A DNA stretch of 64,000 nucleotides from Pseudomonas sp. UBA5706. Its GTDB lineage: Bacteria > Pseudomonadota > Gammaproteobacteria > Pseudomonadales > Pseudomonadaceae. Below, in pieces: positions 25,042 to 33,851 of the stretch (position 1 is the stretch's first letter; each line of letters opens with the position of its first letter). A program made the position numbers and the translations under genes. The DNA is taken from contig NZ_DIHC01000042.1 of the NCBI RefSeq assembly GCF_002419965.1, forward strand, positions 85,066-149,065, given 5' to 3'. The notes under the pieces are model-generated. The model was not told the DNA's origin, searched no databases, and worked only from the letters and a program-made list of their open reading frames with translations.

Positions 25042-26051
25042 AACCAACCCTTGCGCACACGGTGCAGCACCAGCACGAACGCAAGTGCGCCGAATAGCTC
25101 GGTGATGATGCCCAATGGGATTTCACCCGCCGAAAGGCTGCGGGCGATACCGTCAGCCACCAGCAAGAACGCGCCGCCCAGGCAGGCGCTGACCGGCAGC
25201 AAGCGGGCGTTGCCCGGTCCGACGAGAAGCCGCGCCAGATGCGGCATCAGCAAGCCGATCCAGCCCACCATCCCAGCCAGGCTCACGGTCAGCGCACAGA
25301 TCAATGTGGCCAGGACGATCACGCCATACCGAATTGTCAGTACCGGGACGCCCAGGCTCAACGCCTCGTCATCGCTCAACGACAGCGTGTCGATGGCACG
25401 CCCAGCCATGCACAACAGCGCAATTGCGAGCATCAGCACAGGTGCGGTGAGCCAGAGTGTGTGTCGGTCTACCGCGCTGAGGCTGCCGAGCAACCAGTAA
25501 ACGATGCTTGGCAGTTGGTCGACCGGGTCTGCCAGGTACTGGGTAATGGACAACAGCGAGGTAAACAGCGCATTGGCGATGATGCCTCCAAGGACCAGCA
25601 GCAAAATCGATGTCGTTTGGAACATGCGCGCAATGCCAACGCCTGCGGCGACCGCGATCAAGCCGGTCACGCCGGCCAGCAGGGCAATTGGCAAGGGCTG
25701 CAAATGCCAAAGGATTCCCAATGCGGCGCCGAACGCGCAGCCACTGAGCACCCCGAGCAAGCCCGGTGAGACCAGCGGATTGCGAAACACTGCTTGATAC
25801 GCCGCCCCCGACACCGAAAGCCCGGCGCCCACCAGAATCCCGGCAAGGACCCGCGGCGCGCGAGCCTCGATCACCAGGCTGTGGATCAGCTGAAAACGCG
25901 CCAGGGGCAGGTCTCCCATGCCACACCAGGTCGCCAGAAACCGAAGCAGTTCCGTCAGCGAGATCGCGTAACGGCCAAGCATCAAGGACAACAGCGTCGC
26001 GATAATCAGTAAGAGAAAACTGAGCAGAGGCAAGGGTGCTCGCAGGGGCAT
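25038..26051 (-). CDS. FecCD-family ABC transporter permease
   Basis: 337 aa with about ten transmembrane helices. Family hallmarks are RAPRVLAGILVGAGLSVSGAAYQAVFRNPLVSPGLLGV, LGVPVLTIRYGVIVLATL, SLAGMVGWIGLLMPHLARLLVG and the C-terminal GEIPLGIITELFGALAFVLVL. A homodimeric permease for ferric chelates, cobalamin or molybdate. First gene of the permease-ATPase-receptor-binding protein operon; a palindrome lies 20-35 nt before its ATG. Confidence 0.92.
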   Translation of the reverse strand: MPLRAPLPLLSFLLLIIATLLSLMLGRYAISLTELLRFLATWCGMGDLPLARFQLIHSLVIEARAPRVLAGILVGAGLSVSGAAYQAVFRNPLVSPGLLGVLSGCAFGAALGILWHLQPLPIALLAGVTGLIAVAAGVGIARMFQTTSILLLVLGGIIANALFTSLLSITQYLADPVDQLPSIVYWLLGSLSAVDRHTLWLTAPVLMLAIALLCMAGRAIDTLSLSDDEALSLGVPVLTIRYGVIVLATLICALTVSLAGMVGWIGLLMPHLARLLVGPGNARLLPVSACLGGAFLLVADGIARSLSAGEIPLGIITELFGALAFVLVLHRVRKGWL

Positions 26052-26070
26052 TGGTCACTCGGGTCTGGGC

Positions 26071-26086
26071 GTATAAAAAACTATAC
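26071..26086. promoter_or_regulatory. Nested palindromes upstream of the second TonB/ABC operon
   Basis: GTATA and TATAC flank a 6-nt A-rich spacer. An outer pair, GCGTAT at 26069 and ATACGC at 26091-26096, encloses it. It lies 20-45 nt before the permease ATG, where a repressor site would block transcription. The bases faintly recall ModE-type TATA-rich operators but do not meet that consensus. Confidence 0.4.
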
Positions 26087-26288
26087 AGCGATACGCGCCG
26101 AGGCTCTACGTGGTGGGTTGCCACAGGCCAACGTTTCATCTTGGTCCGAATCTCCCCGCTGCCGAGGTTTAATGGTCTGAACCTTGCTATGACATAGGCG
26201 CAGGGGCTGCGACGTCTGGATTTTGACGTCCAGCCGCCTTTGCGCCCACCCCGTCGCTATGTAGAGACGCGCTCCCGGCGAGCGTGTC

Positions 26289-26531
26289 ATGGAGCCAGCC
26301 TTGAGTACTCTCTCGGAAATTGCAGCAAATCTGATGAAGCGTGAACGTATGGCCGAGCTTTCCAGCGCGCAGCTCATGGCCCAGGACGAGATGGGCTGGG
26401 AGCAGTTGATGACCCTGTCCCGGGAACGCGACGTGCATAAGTGGCAAGCGGCACTGACGGAGCTCATCAGTCATACGCCAGTGAAGCGGCGCGTGACGGT
26501 TTTACGGGTGATCAAAGGTGGCATGTCCTGA
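26289..26531 (+). CDS. Small conserved hypothetical protein
   Basis: 80 aa from ATG 26289, with only a weak GCGAG upstream. Helical and charged: LSEIAANLMKRERMAELSSAQLMAQDEMGWEQLMTLSRERDVHKWQAAL, then KRRVTVLRVIKGGMS. No signal peptide and no recognised family. Coding-like codon use and a complete frame support it. Confidence 0.55.
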   Translation: MEPALSTLSEIAANLMKRERMAELSSAQLMAQDEMGWEQLMTLSRERDVHKWQAALTELISHTPVKRRVTVLRVIKGGMS

Positions 26532-26631
26532 GCGGCGCTGTCCGTTAGGCGCTATTACTCGGCTTATTGGCGTTAGCCAGCCCCTGTGCAAGGGCGTAGA
26601 GTCGCCACACTGTCCTTGCCATGACCGGATT

Positions 26632-27636
26632 ATGCCGATGAGTCGTCCTCGTTTTTTACCCGATAACTTCACCCTTACGCTGATTGCGGTGGTGATCATT
26701 GCCAGCTTCCTGCCCGCCAGCGGTCAGGTGGCGGTGGGCTTTGGTTGGTTGACCAATATCGCCATCGCGTTGCTGTTTTTCTTGCACGGCGCCAAGCTTT
26801 CACGTGAATCGATCATCGCCGGCGCAGGCCACTGGCGCCTGCATGTGCTGGTGTTCGGCCTCACGTTCGTGGTGTTTCCGCTTTTGGGGTTGGCGCTCAA
26901 GCCGGTGCTATCACCGCTGATCGGCAAGGACCTGTACATGGGCATTCTGTATCTGTGTGCGCTGCCTGCCACCGTGCAATCGGCGATCGCGTTTACTTCG
27001 CTTGCCCGAGGCAATATCCCGGCAGCCATCTGCAGCGCGGCGGCGTCGAGTCTGTTCGGGATTTTCCTGACGCCGTTGCTGGTAACCCTGCTATTGAACG
27101 TCCACGGCGAAGGTGGCTCGACCCTCGATGCCATCATCAAAATCAGCGTGCAGTTGCTGTTGCCGTTTGTGGCCGGGCAGATTGCCCGACGCTGGATCGG
27201 CACCTGGGTCGGGCGCAACAAGAGCTGGCTGAAATACGTCGATCAGGGCTCCATACTGCTGGTGGTGTATGGCGCGTTCAGTGAGGCGGTGAATGAAGGT
27301 ATCTGGCACAAGATTCCGCTGTGGGATCTGGCCGGCCTGGTCGTGGTCTGTGGTGTGCTGCTGGCACTGGTGCTAGCGATTTCGACGCTGCTGGGCAAGC
27401 TGTTTGGCTTTAACCTGGAAGACCGCATCACCATTTTGTTCTGCGGTTCGAAAAAGAGCCTGGCCACGGGCGTGCCGATGGCTCAGGTGTTGTTTGCCGG
27501 CAGCACCATTGGTGTCTTGATCCTGCCGCTGATGTTGTTTCACCAGATCCAGCTGATGGTCTGCGCAGTGCTCGCCCAGCGTTACGCCAAGCGCCAGGAG
27601 TCGGTGTCCGAGCTAATGGCCCAAGTCGATCCTTGA
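26632..27636 (+). CDS. SBF-type (bile acid:Na+ symporter family) membrane transporter
   Basis: 334 aa from ATG 26632; ATG 26638 is an alternative. About ten transmembrane helices, with family features LTNIAIALLFFLHGAKLSRESI, CALPATVQSAIAFTSLARGN, AAASSLFGIFLTPLL, and ITILFCGSKKSLATGVPMAQVLF near the C-terminus, where the Na+ site lies in relatives. This is the YfeH/SLC10A7-like branch. Substrate unknown. It stands alone. Confidence 0.88.
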   Translation: MPMSRPRFLPDNFTLTLIAVVIIASFLPASGQVAVGFGWLTNIAIALLFFLHGAKLSRESIIAGAGHWRLHVLVFGLTFVVFPLLGLALKPVLSPLIGKDLYMGILYLCALPATVQSAIAFTSLARGNIPAAICSAAASSLFGIFLTPLLVTLLLNVHGEGGSTLDAIIKISVQLLLPFVAGQIARRWIGTWVGRNKSWLKYVDQGSILLVVYGAFSEAVNEGIWHKIPLWDLAGLVVVCGVLLALVLAISTLLGKLFGFNLEDRITILFCGSKKSLATGVPMAQVLFAGSTIGVLILPLMLFHQIQLMVCAVLAQRYAKRQESVSELMAQVDP

Positions 27637-27755
27637 AACCACGGGCGGGGCGCGGTACAGCGCCTCGTGCGCTTGAGTCCCAGCGTTGAAACAATTTGGT
27701 AAACCTCTGCTGATAACGTCCGAGCTCATTTTGCTATCAGCAGCGTACGTCCCTC

Positions 27756-30422
27756 ATGGCTACCACCCTCGATACGGTTTCCTCCCTCTATAAACAGATT
27801 CTCGGGCGCGACGCCGCCAGCAGTGAAGCCGCCTACTGGGTCAGCCGTATCGACAGCGCCGTGGAAAGCGTTGCCGAGGTCGTCTGGGCCTTCACCGCAT
27901 CCGATGAAGCGGCGAGCAACGTCGCGCCGATCGTCAATCTTTACTTCAGTGCATTTGGCCGCGTGCCTGACGCTGCCGGGCTGCAGTATTGGCTCAATGC
28001 GCATCACAACGGCATGAGTCTTGGCGGCATCGCCCAGGCCTTCACCCAGTCCGCCGAATTCGCCCAGGCCGCCAGCGCGCAAGACGAAAGCTTCCTGACC
28101 TCGTTGTATCAGAACGCGCTGGGGCGCACGCCGGATGCTGCGGGCTTGAGCTATTGGATCGAGCAACTGGCCAATGGTCTGAGCCGGGATCAGGTGCTGT
28201 CGGCGATCAGCGCTTCTGCGCAAAGCCAATCGGCGACTGGGGTGACAACCCAGATCGTACTCGCCTATAACGGCCTGCTGGGTCGTTCGCCATCGCAAGC
28301 CGAAATCCACGACATTATGCAGAGTCAGAGCGGTAAGTCTTCCGCCGAGCTGATCAAGGACACCGCCAACGCTCTGCTTGCAGGCGGTGGCACTGCGCCG
28401 ACCCCGCCAGGCATCCCCACGGCACCTGCCACGCCGACCGAGACGACGTTCACGCCAATCAAGGGCAGCCTGGCCGGATCGTCCGACGCCTCCGGGGCCG
28501 TCGCGCTGGACGGCAAATACATGATCGTGGGCGATGACGAAGCCAGCGTGTTGCGCGTCTATGATCGCGCGGGCGGCGACGCCCTGGTGGAATGGGACTA
28601 CAGCGACGCCATCGGCAGCGCGGGCGAACTGGACCTGGAAGCGCTGACCCTGGTCGGCGATAGCCTTTACGTCACCGGTTCTCACAGCAACACCAAAAAA
28701 GGCGTCGACGCTGACAGTCGCGAGATCGTGTTCAGCGTGAAAGTCAGCGGAACCGGCGTCAGCACGCAGTTCGCCTATCAAGGCAAGTTCACCGGGTTCG
28801 AAGCAGCGCTGGTGGCGTGGGACGAAAGTGGCAGCAGTGGCAAGCCAGCCGGTTACTTTGGCTTTGCGGCCTCGTCGGATCCGGGGCTGGCGCCAGAAAA
28901 CACCAACGGCTTTTCCATCGAAGGGATGACGACATCTGTCGATAACAGCGAATTGTGGCTGGGCTTTCGCGCCCCTCAGACCGACACCGTCACCCGCGAT
29001 AAGGCGTTGATCGTGCCGGTGGATAATTACCTGGCGTTGCTCGATCACAGCGCCACCACCCCGGTCTTCGGGGAGGCTATCGAGCTGAACCTGGGCGGCC
29101 GCGGTATCCGCTCCATCGACAAGGCCATCGATGGCAGCGGTTATCTGATCGTGGCCGGGCCGTCTGGTGTTGCGAGCGCGGACGTGACTCACGACTTTCG
29201 CCTGTACACCTGGGACGGCAAGGCCAGCAGCGCCCCTGTCGAGCTTGACAACAACCTCGACGCGTTGCTTAAGGCAACAGGTGGCAGCTTCGAATCCATC
29301 GTCTCGCCGGCCAGCATAAAGCCGGGCACGCAGGTCCAGCTGTTGCAGGATAACGGCGACACGATCTGGCCGGGCCAGACCAGCGCCTCCAAGGATCTCG
29401 ACCCGGCGGACCAGCACTTCCTTGGCAACCTCATCACGCTGGGTTCGCCGGTAACCGACACGACCGCGCCGTTGCTGATGAAGGCTTCCCCCGACGACGG
29501 GGGCACGGGTGTTGCCGTCAGCAGTTCGCTGTCCCTGATCTTCGATGAGGGCGTGGCCCTCGGTGTCGGCACCCTGCAATTGCAGGACGCCAACGGCAAC
29601 ACCGTACAGACGTTCAAGTTGGGTGATACGGGGGTCAAAATCGATTACAACAAAATTACCCTCCAGCCGGCCGACAAACTCACGTTCAGCAGCAACTATA
29701 AGCTGGTGATCAGCGCCGACGCGGTTACCGATCATTCGGGCAACGCGCTGGCAGGCAAAACCATCAGTTTCACCACCGGTGAGGTGCCGCATTACGAGGT
29801 ACTGATCACCGAGGTGAACTCAAATGCTGTCGCAGGCGACTTCTTCGAGGTCTACAACTACGGCTCGACCCCGCTCGACCTGAGCGGCTGGAGAATGAAC
29901 GACGAGGCGGGCACGTTCAGCGACGCAACGGGCCTGCCCGCCAACCTGACACTGGCTGCGGGCCAGAGTTTGCTGGTGGCTTCGGTGAAGGACGCTGACT
30001 TCGCGGCATTCAAGACGGCGTGGGGCCTGGACGATCGAGCGAACGTCATCAGTATCGACGGCCCCGGCCTTGGCAAGGCCGATGCGGTGGTGCTGTTCGA
30101 TGCCAATGGAAACGTGGCAACCGCCTTCAATTACGATGCTGCCAGCGTGAAGGCCAGTGACGGCACGGTTATCACGCAGTCCCTTGCAACGAATGCATTC
30201 ACCAATGGCGCCCATGCGGGTGCGGCCTATGGCAGCACTGCAACGGCCTCGGCGGTATGGGACGGCGTATCGACCGCCAATGCGCACTACATTGGCGCGG
30301 TGGCAGGGCAGTTGGGGGCTTATGCACAAGCGGGGAGTTCGACATCGGTAGGCTCGCCCGGCGTGGTCGAGATCGTGCAGACCGGGGCGACGGCGCCGCA
30401 CCTTGATAGGGCGGTGGCTTGA
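27756..30422 (+). CDS. Large multidomain protein: DUF4214 repeats, DUF3616, Ig-like and lamin-tail domains
   Basis: 888 aa. Residues about 1-210 hold three or four DUF4214-type repeats (LYKQILGRDAASSEAAYWV, LYFSAFGRVPDAAGLQYWL, LYQNALGRTPDAAGLSYWI, AYNGLLGRSP). After a Pro/Thr-rich linker comes a DUF3616-like beta-propeller (about 235-560, with ALDGKYMIVGDDE, GFSIEGMTTSVDNSELWLGFRAP). Next is an SbsA/Big_5 Ig-like domain (about 570-675, TTAPLLMKASPDDGGTGVAVSS) and a lamin-tail domain (about 680-800, ITEVNSNAVAGDFFEVYNYG). There is no N-terminal signal peptide; DUF4214 proteins are usually extracellular, often via type I secretion, but no RTX repeats are seen. The stop lies inside a 16-bp tandem repeat, so the C-terminus may be altered. 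Confidence 0.88.
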   Translation: MATTLDTVSSLYKQILGRDAASSEAAYWVSRIDSAVESVAEVVWAFTASDEAASNVAPIVNLYFSAFGRVPDAAGLQYWLNAHHNGMSLGGIAQAFTQSAEFAQAASAQDESFLTSLYQNALGRTPDAAGLSYWIEQLANGLSRDQVLSAISASAQSQSATGVTTQIVLAYNGLLGRSPSQAEIHDIMQSQSGKSSAELIKDTANALLAGGGTAPTPPGIPTAPATPTETTFTPIKGSLAGSSDASGAVALDGKYMIVGDDEASVLRVYDRAGGDALVEWDYSDAIGSAGELDLEALTLVGDSLYVTGSHSNTKKGVDADSREIVFSVKVSGTGVSTQFAYQGKFTGFEAALVAWDESGSSGKPAGYFGFAASSDPGLAPENTNGFSIEGMTTSVDNSELWLGFRAPQTDTVTRDKALIVPVDNYLALLDHSATTPVFGEAIELNLGGRGIRSIDKAIDGSGYLIVAGPSGVASADVTHDFRLYTWDGKASSAPVELDNNLDALLKATGGSFESIVSPASIKPGTQVQLLQDNGDTIWPGQTSASKDLDPADQHFLGNLITLGSPVTDTTAPLLMKASPDDGGTGVAVSSSLSLIFDEGVALGVGTLQLQDANGNTVQTFKLGDTGVKIDYNKITLQPADKLTFSSNYKLVISADAVTDHSGNALAGKTISFTTGEVPHYEVLITEVNSNAVAGDFFEVYNYGSTPLDLSGWRMNDEAGTFSDATGLPANLTLAAGQSLLVASVKDADFAAFKTAWGLDDRANVISIDGPGLGKADAVVLFDANGNVATAFNYDAASVKASDGTVITQSLATNAFTNGAHAGAAYGSTATASAVWDGVSTANAHYIGAVAGQLGAYAQAGSSTSVGSPGVVEIVQTGATAPHLDRAVA

Positions 30423-30453
30423 TAGCGCGGTGGCTTGATAGGGGCTGTCGGCG
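30411..30453 (+). repeat. 16-bp tandem repeat spanning a stop codon
   Basis: Two copies of CTTGATAGSGCGGTGG plus a partial third (CTTGATAGGGG) lie in tandem. The stop codon of the 888-aa protein falls within it. Because the unit is not a multiple of three, a change in copy number would shift the reading frame of the protein's last residues. Confidence 0.7.
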
Positions 30454-30469
30454 CTGCCGTTAGGCAGAC

Positions 30470-30510
30470 CTGCTGCGCCTTCGGCTAGTGACTCGCCGAA
30501 GGCGCAGCAG
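30470..30510. terminator. 16-bp perfect inverted repeat, terminator-like
   Basis: CTGCTGCGCCTTCGGC and its exact reverse complement flank a 9-nt loop, between the convergent 888-aa gene and the hemerythrin gene. No run of T follows, so it may instead be a REP-type element or a factor-assisted bidirectional terminator. Confidence 0.6.
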
Positions 30511-30600
30511 TCCAGACGTTACGAAGGATCTAAACCAACAGCGCTCGAAACGACGGCTGACACCCCCAAACAGCGCCCCAGGTGCAACGCTCATCAAACA

Positions 30601-31044
30601 TCACGCTTCGGCCAACTGCGCCTCGTACTCCTTCACATACTGCCCGGCGAGTGCTTGTTTCTGCTGTTCATCCAGCAGCTTTCCGGCCAACTGAAAGAAT
30701 TTGTGCTCTTCTTCCTTAAGATGATGATGCACCTTATCCGACAGCTTCTTCGCTGTCGCCAGCCAGGACGGGCTGGACATCTCGGTTTCGTCCAGTGTCT
30801 CCATCAACTCGTCCATTTCATGATGCTCGGAAATGGCATGGCGGCTCAGGTCAACACCGTTGTCGTACTGCATCAGGGGTATATAGAAAAAACGCTCCTC
30901 CGCAGTTTCGTGCGCCTGCAGCTCGGCTTTGAGCTGTCCATAGGCTTCGACGCGCTCCTGGTTTTCCCCATGGGTTTTAACCAGCGCCTCGGCATAGCCG
31001 CGCTGGCGTTCATGGCTTTCTCTTAAGGCTTCGAAGATATTCAC
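30601..31044 (-). CDS. Hemerythrin HHE-domain protein
   Basis: 147 aa from GTG 31044 (VNIFEALRESHERQ), with GAGG 8 nt upstream; a longer frame up to 31191 lacks a site. Four-helix bundle with the di-iron ligands of the family: HERQ, HETAEERFF, SEHHEMDELMETL and HHHLKEEEHKFFQL. It binds oxygen, nitric oxide or iron. The C-terminal Lys/Glu/Gln-rich helix is typical of cytoplasmic bacterial versions. Unlinked to its neighbours. Confidence 0.88.
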   Translation of the reverse strand: MNIFEALRESHERQRGYAEALVKTHGENQERVEAYGQLKAELQAHETAEERFFYIPLMQYDNGVDLSRHAISEHHEMDELMETLDETEMSSPSWLATAKKLSDKVHHHLKEEEHKFFQLAGKLLDEQQKQALAGQYVKEYEAQLAEA

Positions 31045-31263
31045 AAGGGCTTCCTCAATCGGGGTCAGGTTCGGTGCATATCCTAGACCTCGACTGAGCA
31101 GCTGTCGTTCACAGGGGGAAGTGGCATAAGCATAGATCCATACGTTTCTTTCATAATTTTTGGCAGTTTTTATAATCAAAACGACTTTCATCTTCTGCGC
31201 TCATGCTTTTCAGGCCTGAATGCGTCATCTATCCGGCTCTCTCTTTTTATTCCAAGGATCGCC

Positions 31264-32217
31264 ATGTCGCTACGCAAACTCATCGTCGCTTCTGCATTAT
31301 TGCTGGCGACGGTCACGGCACACGCCGAGCAAGTCATCAACATCGGATACCAGCGCTCTTCAACGCTGTGGATCTTGCTCAAGAATGACGGCCAGCTGGA
31401 GCAGCGGCTCAAGCCATTGGGCTTTACCGTCAATTGGCATGAATTCAGCAGCGGTCTGTTGAGCGCAATGAACGCGGGGAGCGTGGACCTGCACGCTGAC
31501 GTGGCCGACGCGTTTGCGCTGTTCACTCAGGCAGCCAACACACCGCTGACTTACTACGCGCGAGAAAATCCATCACCGACTGCTCAAGCGATCATCGTGC
31601 AGGACGGTTCGCCGATCCGCAGCGTCGCGGATCTGAAGGGTAAGTCGGTTGCAGTCTCCAAAGGCTCGGGTAGCAACTTCCTGCTCATTTCTGCGCTTAA
31701 GAAAGCGGGTCTGACTCTGGCCGACATTAAGCCGGTATACCTGGAGGCGCCCGACGGTGTGGCGGCGTTCTCCAGCGGCAACGTCGATGCATGGGCAATC
31801 TGGGACCCGTTCCTGGCGACCCAGCAACGCGAGCACCACGTGCGTGTATTGGCTGATGGCACCGATGGCGTTGCCAACTACAACCGTTTCTATGTGGCCA
31901 ACACCCGCTTTGCCAAGGCTCATCCTGAGGTACTGCAAGTGGTCTTCGACACCCTTCATCAGGCCGGCCAGTGGGTCAAGGGCCACCCGCAGGAAGCGGC
32001 GAAGAACCTTGCGCCGCTGTGGGGCAACATCCCGCCTGGAACCGTGGAGCTGGCCAATAGCCGCCGCAGCTATGACATCGTCCCGGTCAAGATCGACGAA
32101 TTGGTCGAGCAGCAACGCATCGCCGATTATTACTACGAGGCGAAGTTGATTCCCAAGCCTCTGAAGATTTCCGATATTTCGGTTTGGGTTCCGCAAGCCA
32201 AGCCCACATCCGAATAA
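31264..32217 (+). CDS. Sulfonate/taurine-type ABC binding protein
   Basis: 317 aa with signal peptide MSLRKLIVASALLLATVTAHA. SsuA/TauA-type fold: INIGYQRSSTLWILLKNDGQLEQRLKPLGFTVNWHEFSSGLLSAMNAGSVDLHADV, DLKGKSVAVSKGSGSNFLLISALKKAGL and GNVDAWAIWDPFLA. Binds an organosulfur or similar anionic ligand in the periplasm. It is 15 nt upstream of a flavin monooxygenase gene. No cognate permease or ATPase follows in this window, so it must use one encoded elsewhere. Confidence 0.87.
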   Translation: MSLRKLIVASALLLATVTAHAEQVINIGYQRSSTLWILLKNDGQLEQRLKPLGFTVNWHEFSSGLLSAMNAGSVDLHADVADAFALFTQAANTPLTYYARENPSPTAQAIIVQDGSPIRSVADLKGKSVAVSKGSGSNFLLISALKKAGLTLADIKPVYLEAPDGVAAFSSGNVDAWAIWDPFLATQQREHHVRVLADGTDGVANYNRFYVANTRFAKAHPEVLQVVFDTLHQAGQWVKGHPQEAAKNLAPLWGNIPPGTVELANSRRSYDIVPVKIDELVEQQRIADYYYEAKLIPKPLKISDISVWVPQAKPTSE

Positions 32218-32232
32218 GGCAGGAGAACGATC

Positions 32233-33558
32233 ATGAGCCGTCAAATTCACCTGTCTGCCTTTCTCTTGACCGGTCCGGTCATTCACAGTCACGCGGCCTG
32301 GCGTCACCCGGAAACGCTGGGCAACTACCTTGATCCCGAGTACTACGCGCGTACGGCACGGGTGGTGGAAGAGGGGTTGTTCGACTTTCTGTTCTTTGCC
32401 GATCGCCTGGCCGTCGGCGATCAAATGGGCGGTTCGCGGGATCTGGCGCTGCGTTACGGCGCGCAGGATGCAACGCGGCTGGACCCGCTGCCGATCCTCT
32501 CGTACCTGGTCGGGCAGACCCGCAAGCTGGGACTGGGCGCAACCCGGTCGACCACCTACTACGAACCCGCGCATATCGCTCGGGAGTTCGCTACCCTCGA
32601 TCATCTGTCTAGGGGGCGCGCGGCCTGGAACATCGTCACCTCGATGAACGACAGCGAAGGGCGCCTGTTCGGCAAGGACAAGCATCTTGAGCACGACTTG
32701 CGTTACGACCGCGCCGATGAGTTCGTCGAAGTTGCGCTGAAGCTCTGGCGCAGCTGGGCGCCGGGCGCTTTGAAGCTTGACCGCGAGAGTGGCGTGCTGG
32801 CCGATCCCGACAAAATCACCTCCGTGCAGCATCAGGGCGAGTGGTTCAAGGTCGAAGGCCCGTTGAACATTCCGCGTACACCACAGGGCAGGCCGGTACT
32901 GATTCAGGCAGGCTCGTCGGGGCGGGGTCGGCGCTTCGGTGCGCGTTGGGCCGAAGCGATCTTCACCATTCATCCGCACCTCAAAGCCATGCAGGCCTTT
33001 CGCGAGGACGTGCGTGGGCAGGTGCAGCAGCAGGGGCGTGCAGCTGACAGTTGCAAGGTGCTGACCGCCGTGATGCCGTTCATCGGTGGCAGCGAGGCCG
33101 AGGCCCGTGCCAAACGCGATAAGCACAACGCCCTGGCGCGCCCTGAGCTGGGGTTGGTCACACTGGCCTCGCAGCTGAATGTCGATCTCTCGCCTTTCGC
33201 GCTGTCCTCGACCCTGGCCGAAATTGCCCAAGCGCCGTCGATCCATCCGGCGGCGGCGGAAAAACTGTTGATGCAAGGGGCAGACACCACGCTGGAGGAA
33301 CTGGGCAGGATCTTCGCCAGCAGCGTGCGCGTGCCGCAACTGGTGGGCACCGGCGCACAGATTGCCGATCAACTGGCCGAGCTGTTCACCCAGGGCGGCT
33401 GTGACGGTTTCGTGATTTCCCCGGCGTATCTGCCGGGGTCGTTCAGTGAATTCGTCGAAAGCGTGATCCCGCATCTGCAGCGTAAAGGGCTGTTCCGCAC
33501 GGCCTACGAAGGCTCGACCTTGCGTGAGCATCTGGGGCTCGCCGCGCTGGAGGATTGA
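32233..33558 (+). CDS. FMNH2-dependent monooxygenase (NtaA/SnaA/DszA family)
   Basis: 441 aa, preceded by GGAG. A luciferase-like TIM barrel: LTGPVIHSHAAWRHPETLGNYLDPEYYARTARVVEEGLFDFLFFAD, STTYYEPAHIAREFATLDHLSRGRAAWNIVTSMND and LIQAGSSGRGRRFGARWAEAIFT. Members use reduced FMN from a separate reductase to oxidise organosulfur compounds, nitrilotriacetate or sulfones. Pairing with a sulfonate-type binding protein points to desulfonation or an organosulfur substrate (inference). Confidence 0.9.
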   Translation: MSRQIHLSAFLLTGPVIHSHAAWRHPETLGNYLDPEYYARTARVVEEGLFDFLFFADRLAVGDQMGGSRDLALRYGAQDATRLDPLPILSYLVGQTRKLGLGATRSTTYYEPAHIAREFATLDHLSRGRAAWNIVTSMNDSEGRLFGKDKHLEHDLRYDRADEFVEVALKLWRSWAPGALKLDRESGVLADPDKITSVQHQGEWFKVEGPLNIPRTPQGRPVLIQAGSSGRGRRFGARWAEAIFTIHPHLKAMQAFREDVRGQVQQQGRAADSCKVLTAVMPFIGGSEAEARAKRDKHNALARPELGLVTLASQLNVDLSPFALSSTLAEIAQAPSIHPAAAEKLLMQGADTTLEELGRIFASSVRVPQLVGTGAQIADQLAELFTQGGCDGFVISPAYLPGSFSEFVESVIPHLQRKGLFRTAYEGSTLREHLGLAALED

Positions 33559-33851
33559 ACGCGCGGCATCGTGCTGTAACCCAGCGACGCAAGTTCTGTG
33601 GGAGTGAATTCAGTTGCGATTGGCCGGTACGGTTCATGTCCCCCTATCGCTTTGCATATACTTCGCGAATGAATTCGCTTCCCAGGTCGGTCCGCCATCG
33701 CTTGCCCGTGCTGCGGCTCCCGGGAAAAAGCGCATATAAATCTGCACCCCGTACAGCGATCCGACAGCGTCCCCTGATCGATTGCGGGCTGACATCCCAA
33801 ACCTGCTGCGTATGATAGGCCCGACGTTTTCTCTCAAGGGGCCCGTTCTCA

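Noticed and set aside
26052..26288. Cobalamin or molybdenum-cofactor riboswitch upstream of the second TonB/ABC operon
   Set aside because: GC-rich pairing stretches and a GTGGCAACCCACCAC hairpin exist, but the B12 box and other conserved core sequences are not visible.
27726..29792. A 688-codon open frame on the minus strand
   Set aside because: It lies wholly opposite the 888-aa gene, whose domains are recognisable; the minus translation is rich in Arg, Gly and Val with no domain, typical of an antisense shadow in high-GC DNA.
31573..33531. A 652-codon minus-strand frame
   Set aside because: Antisense to the binding protein and monooxygenase genes, both clear families; no start site or domain.
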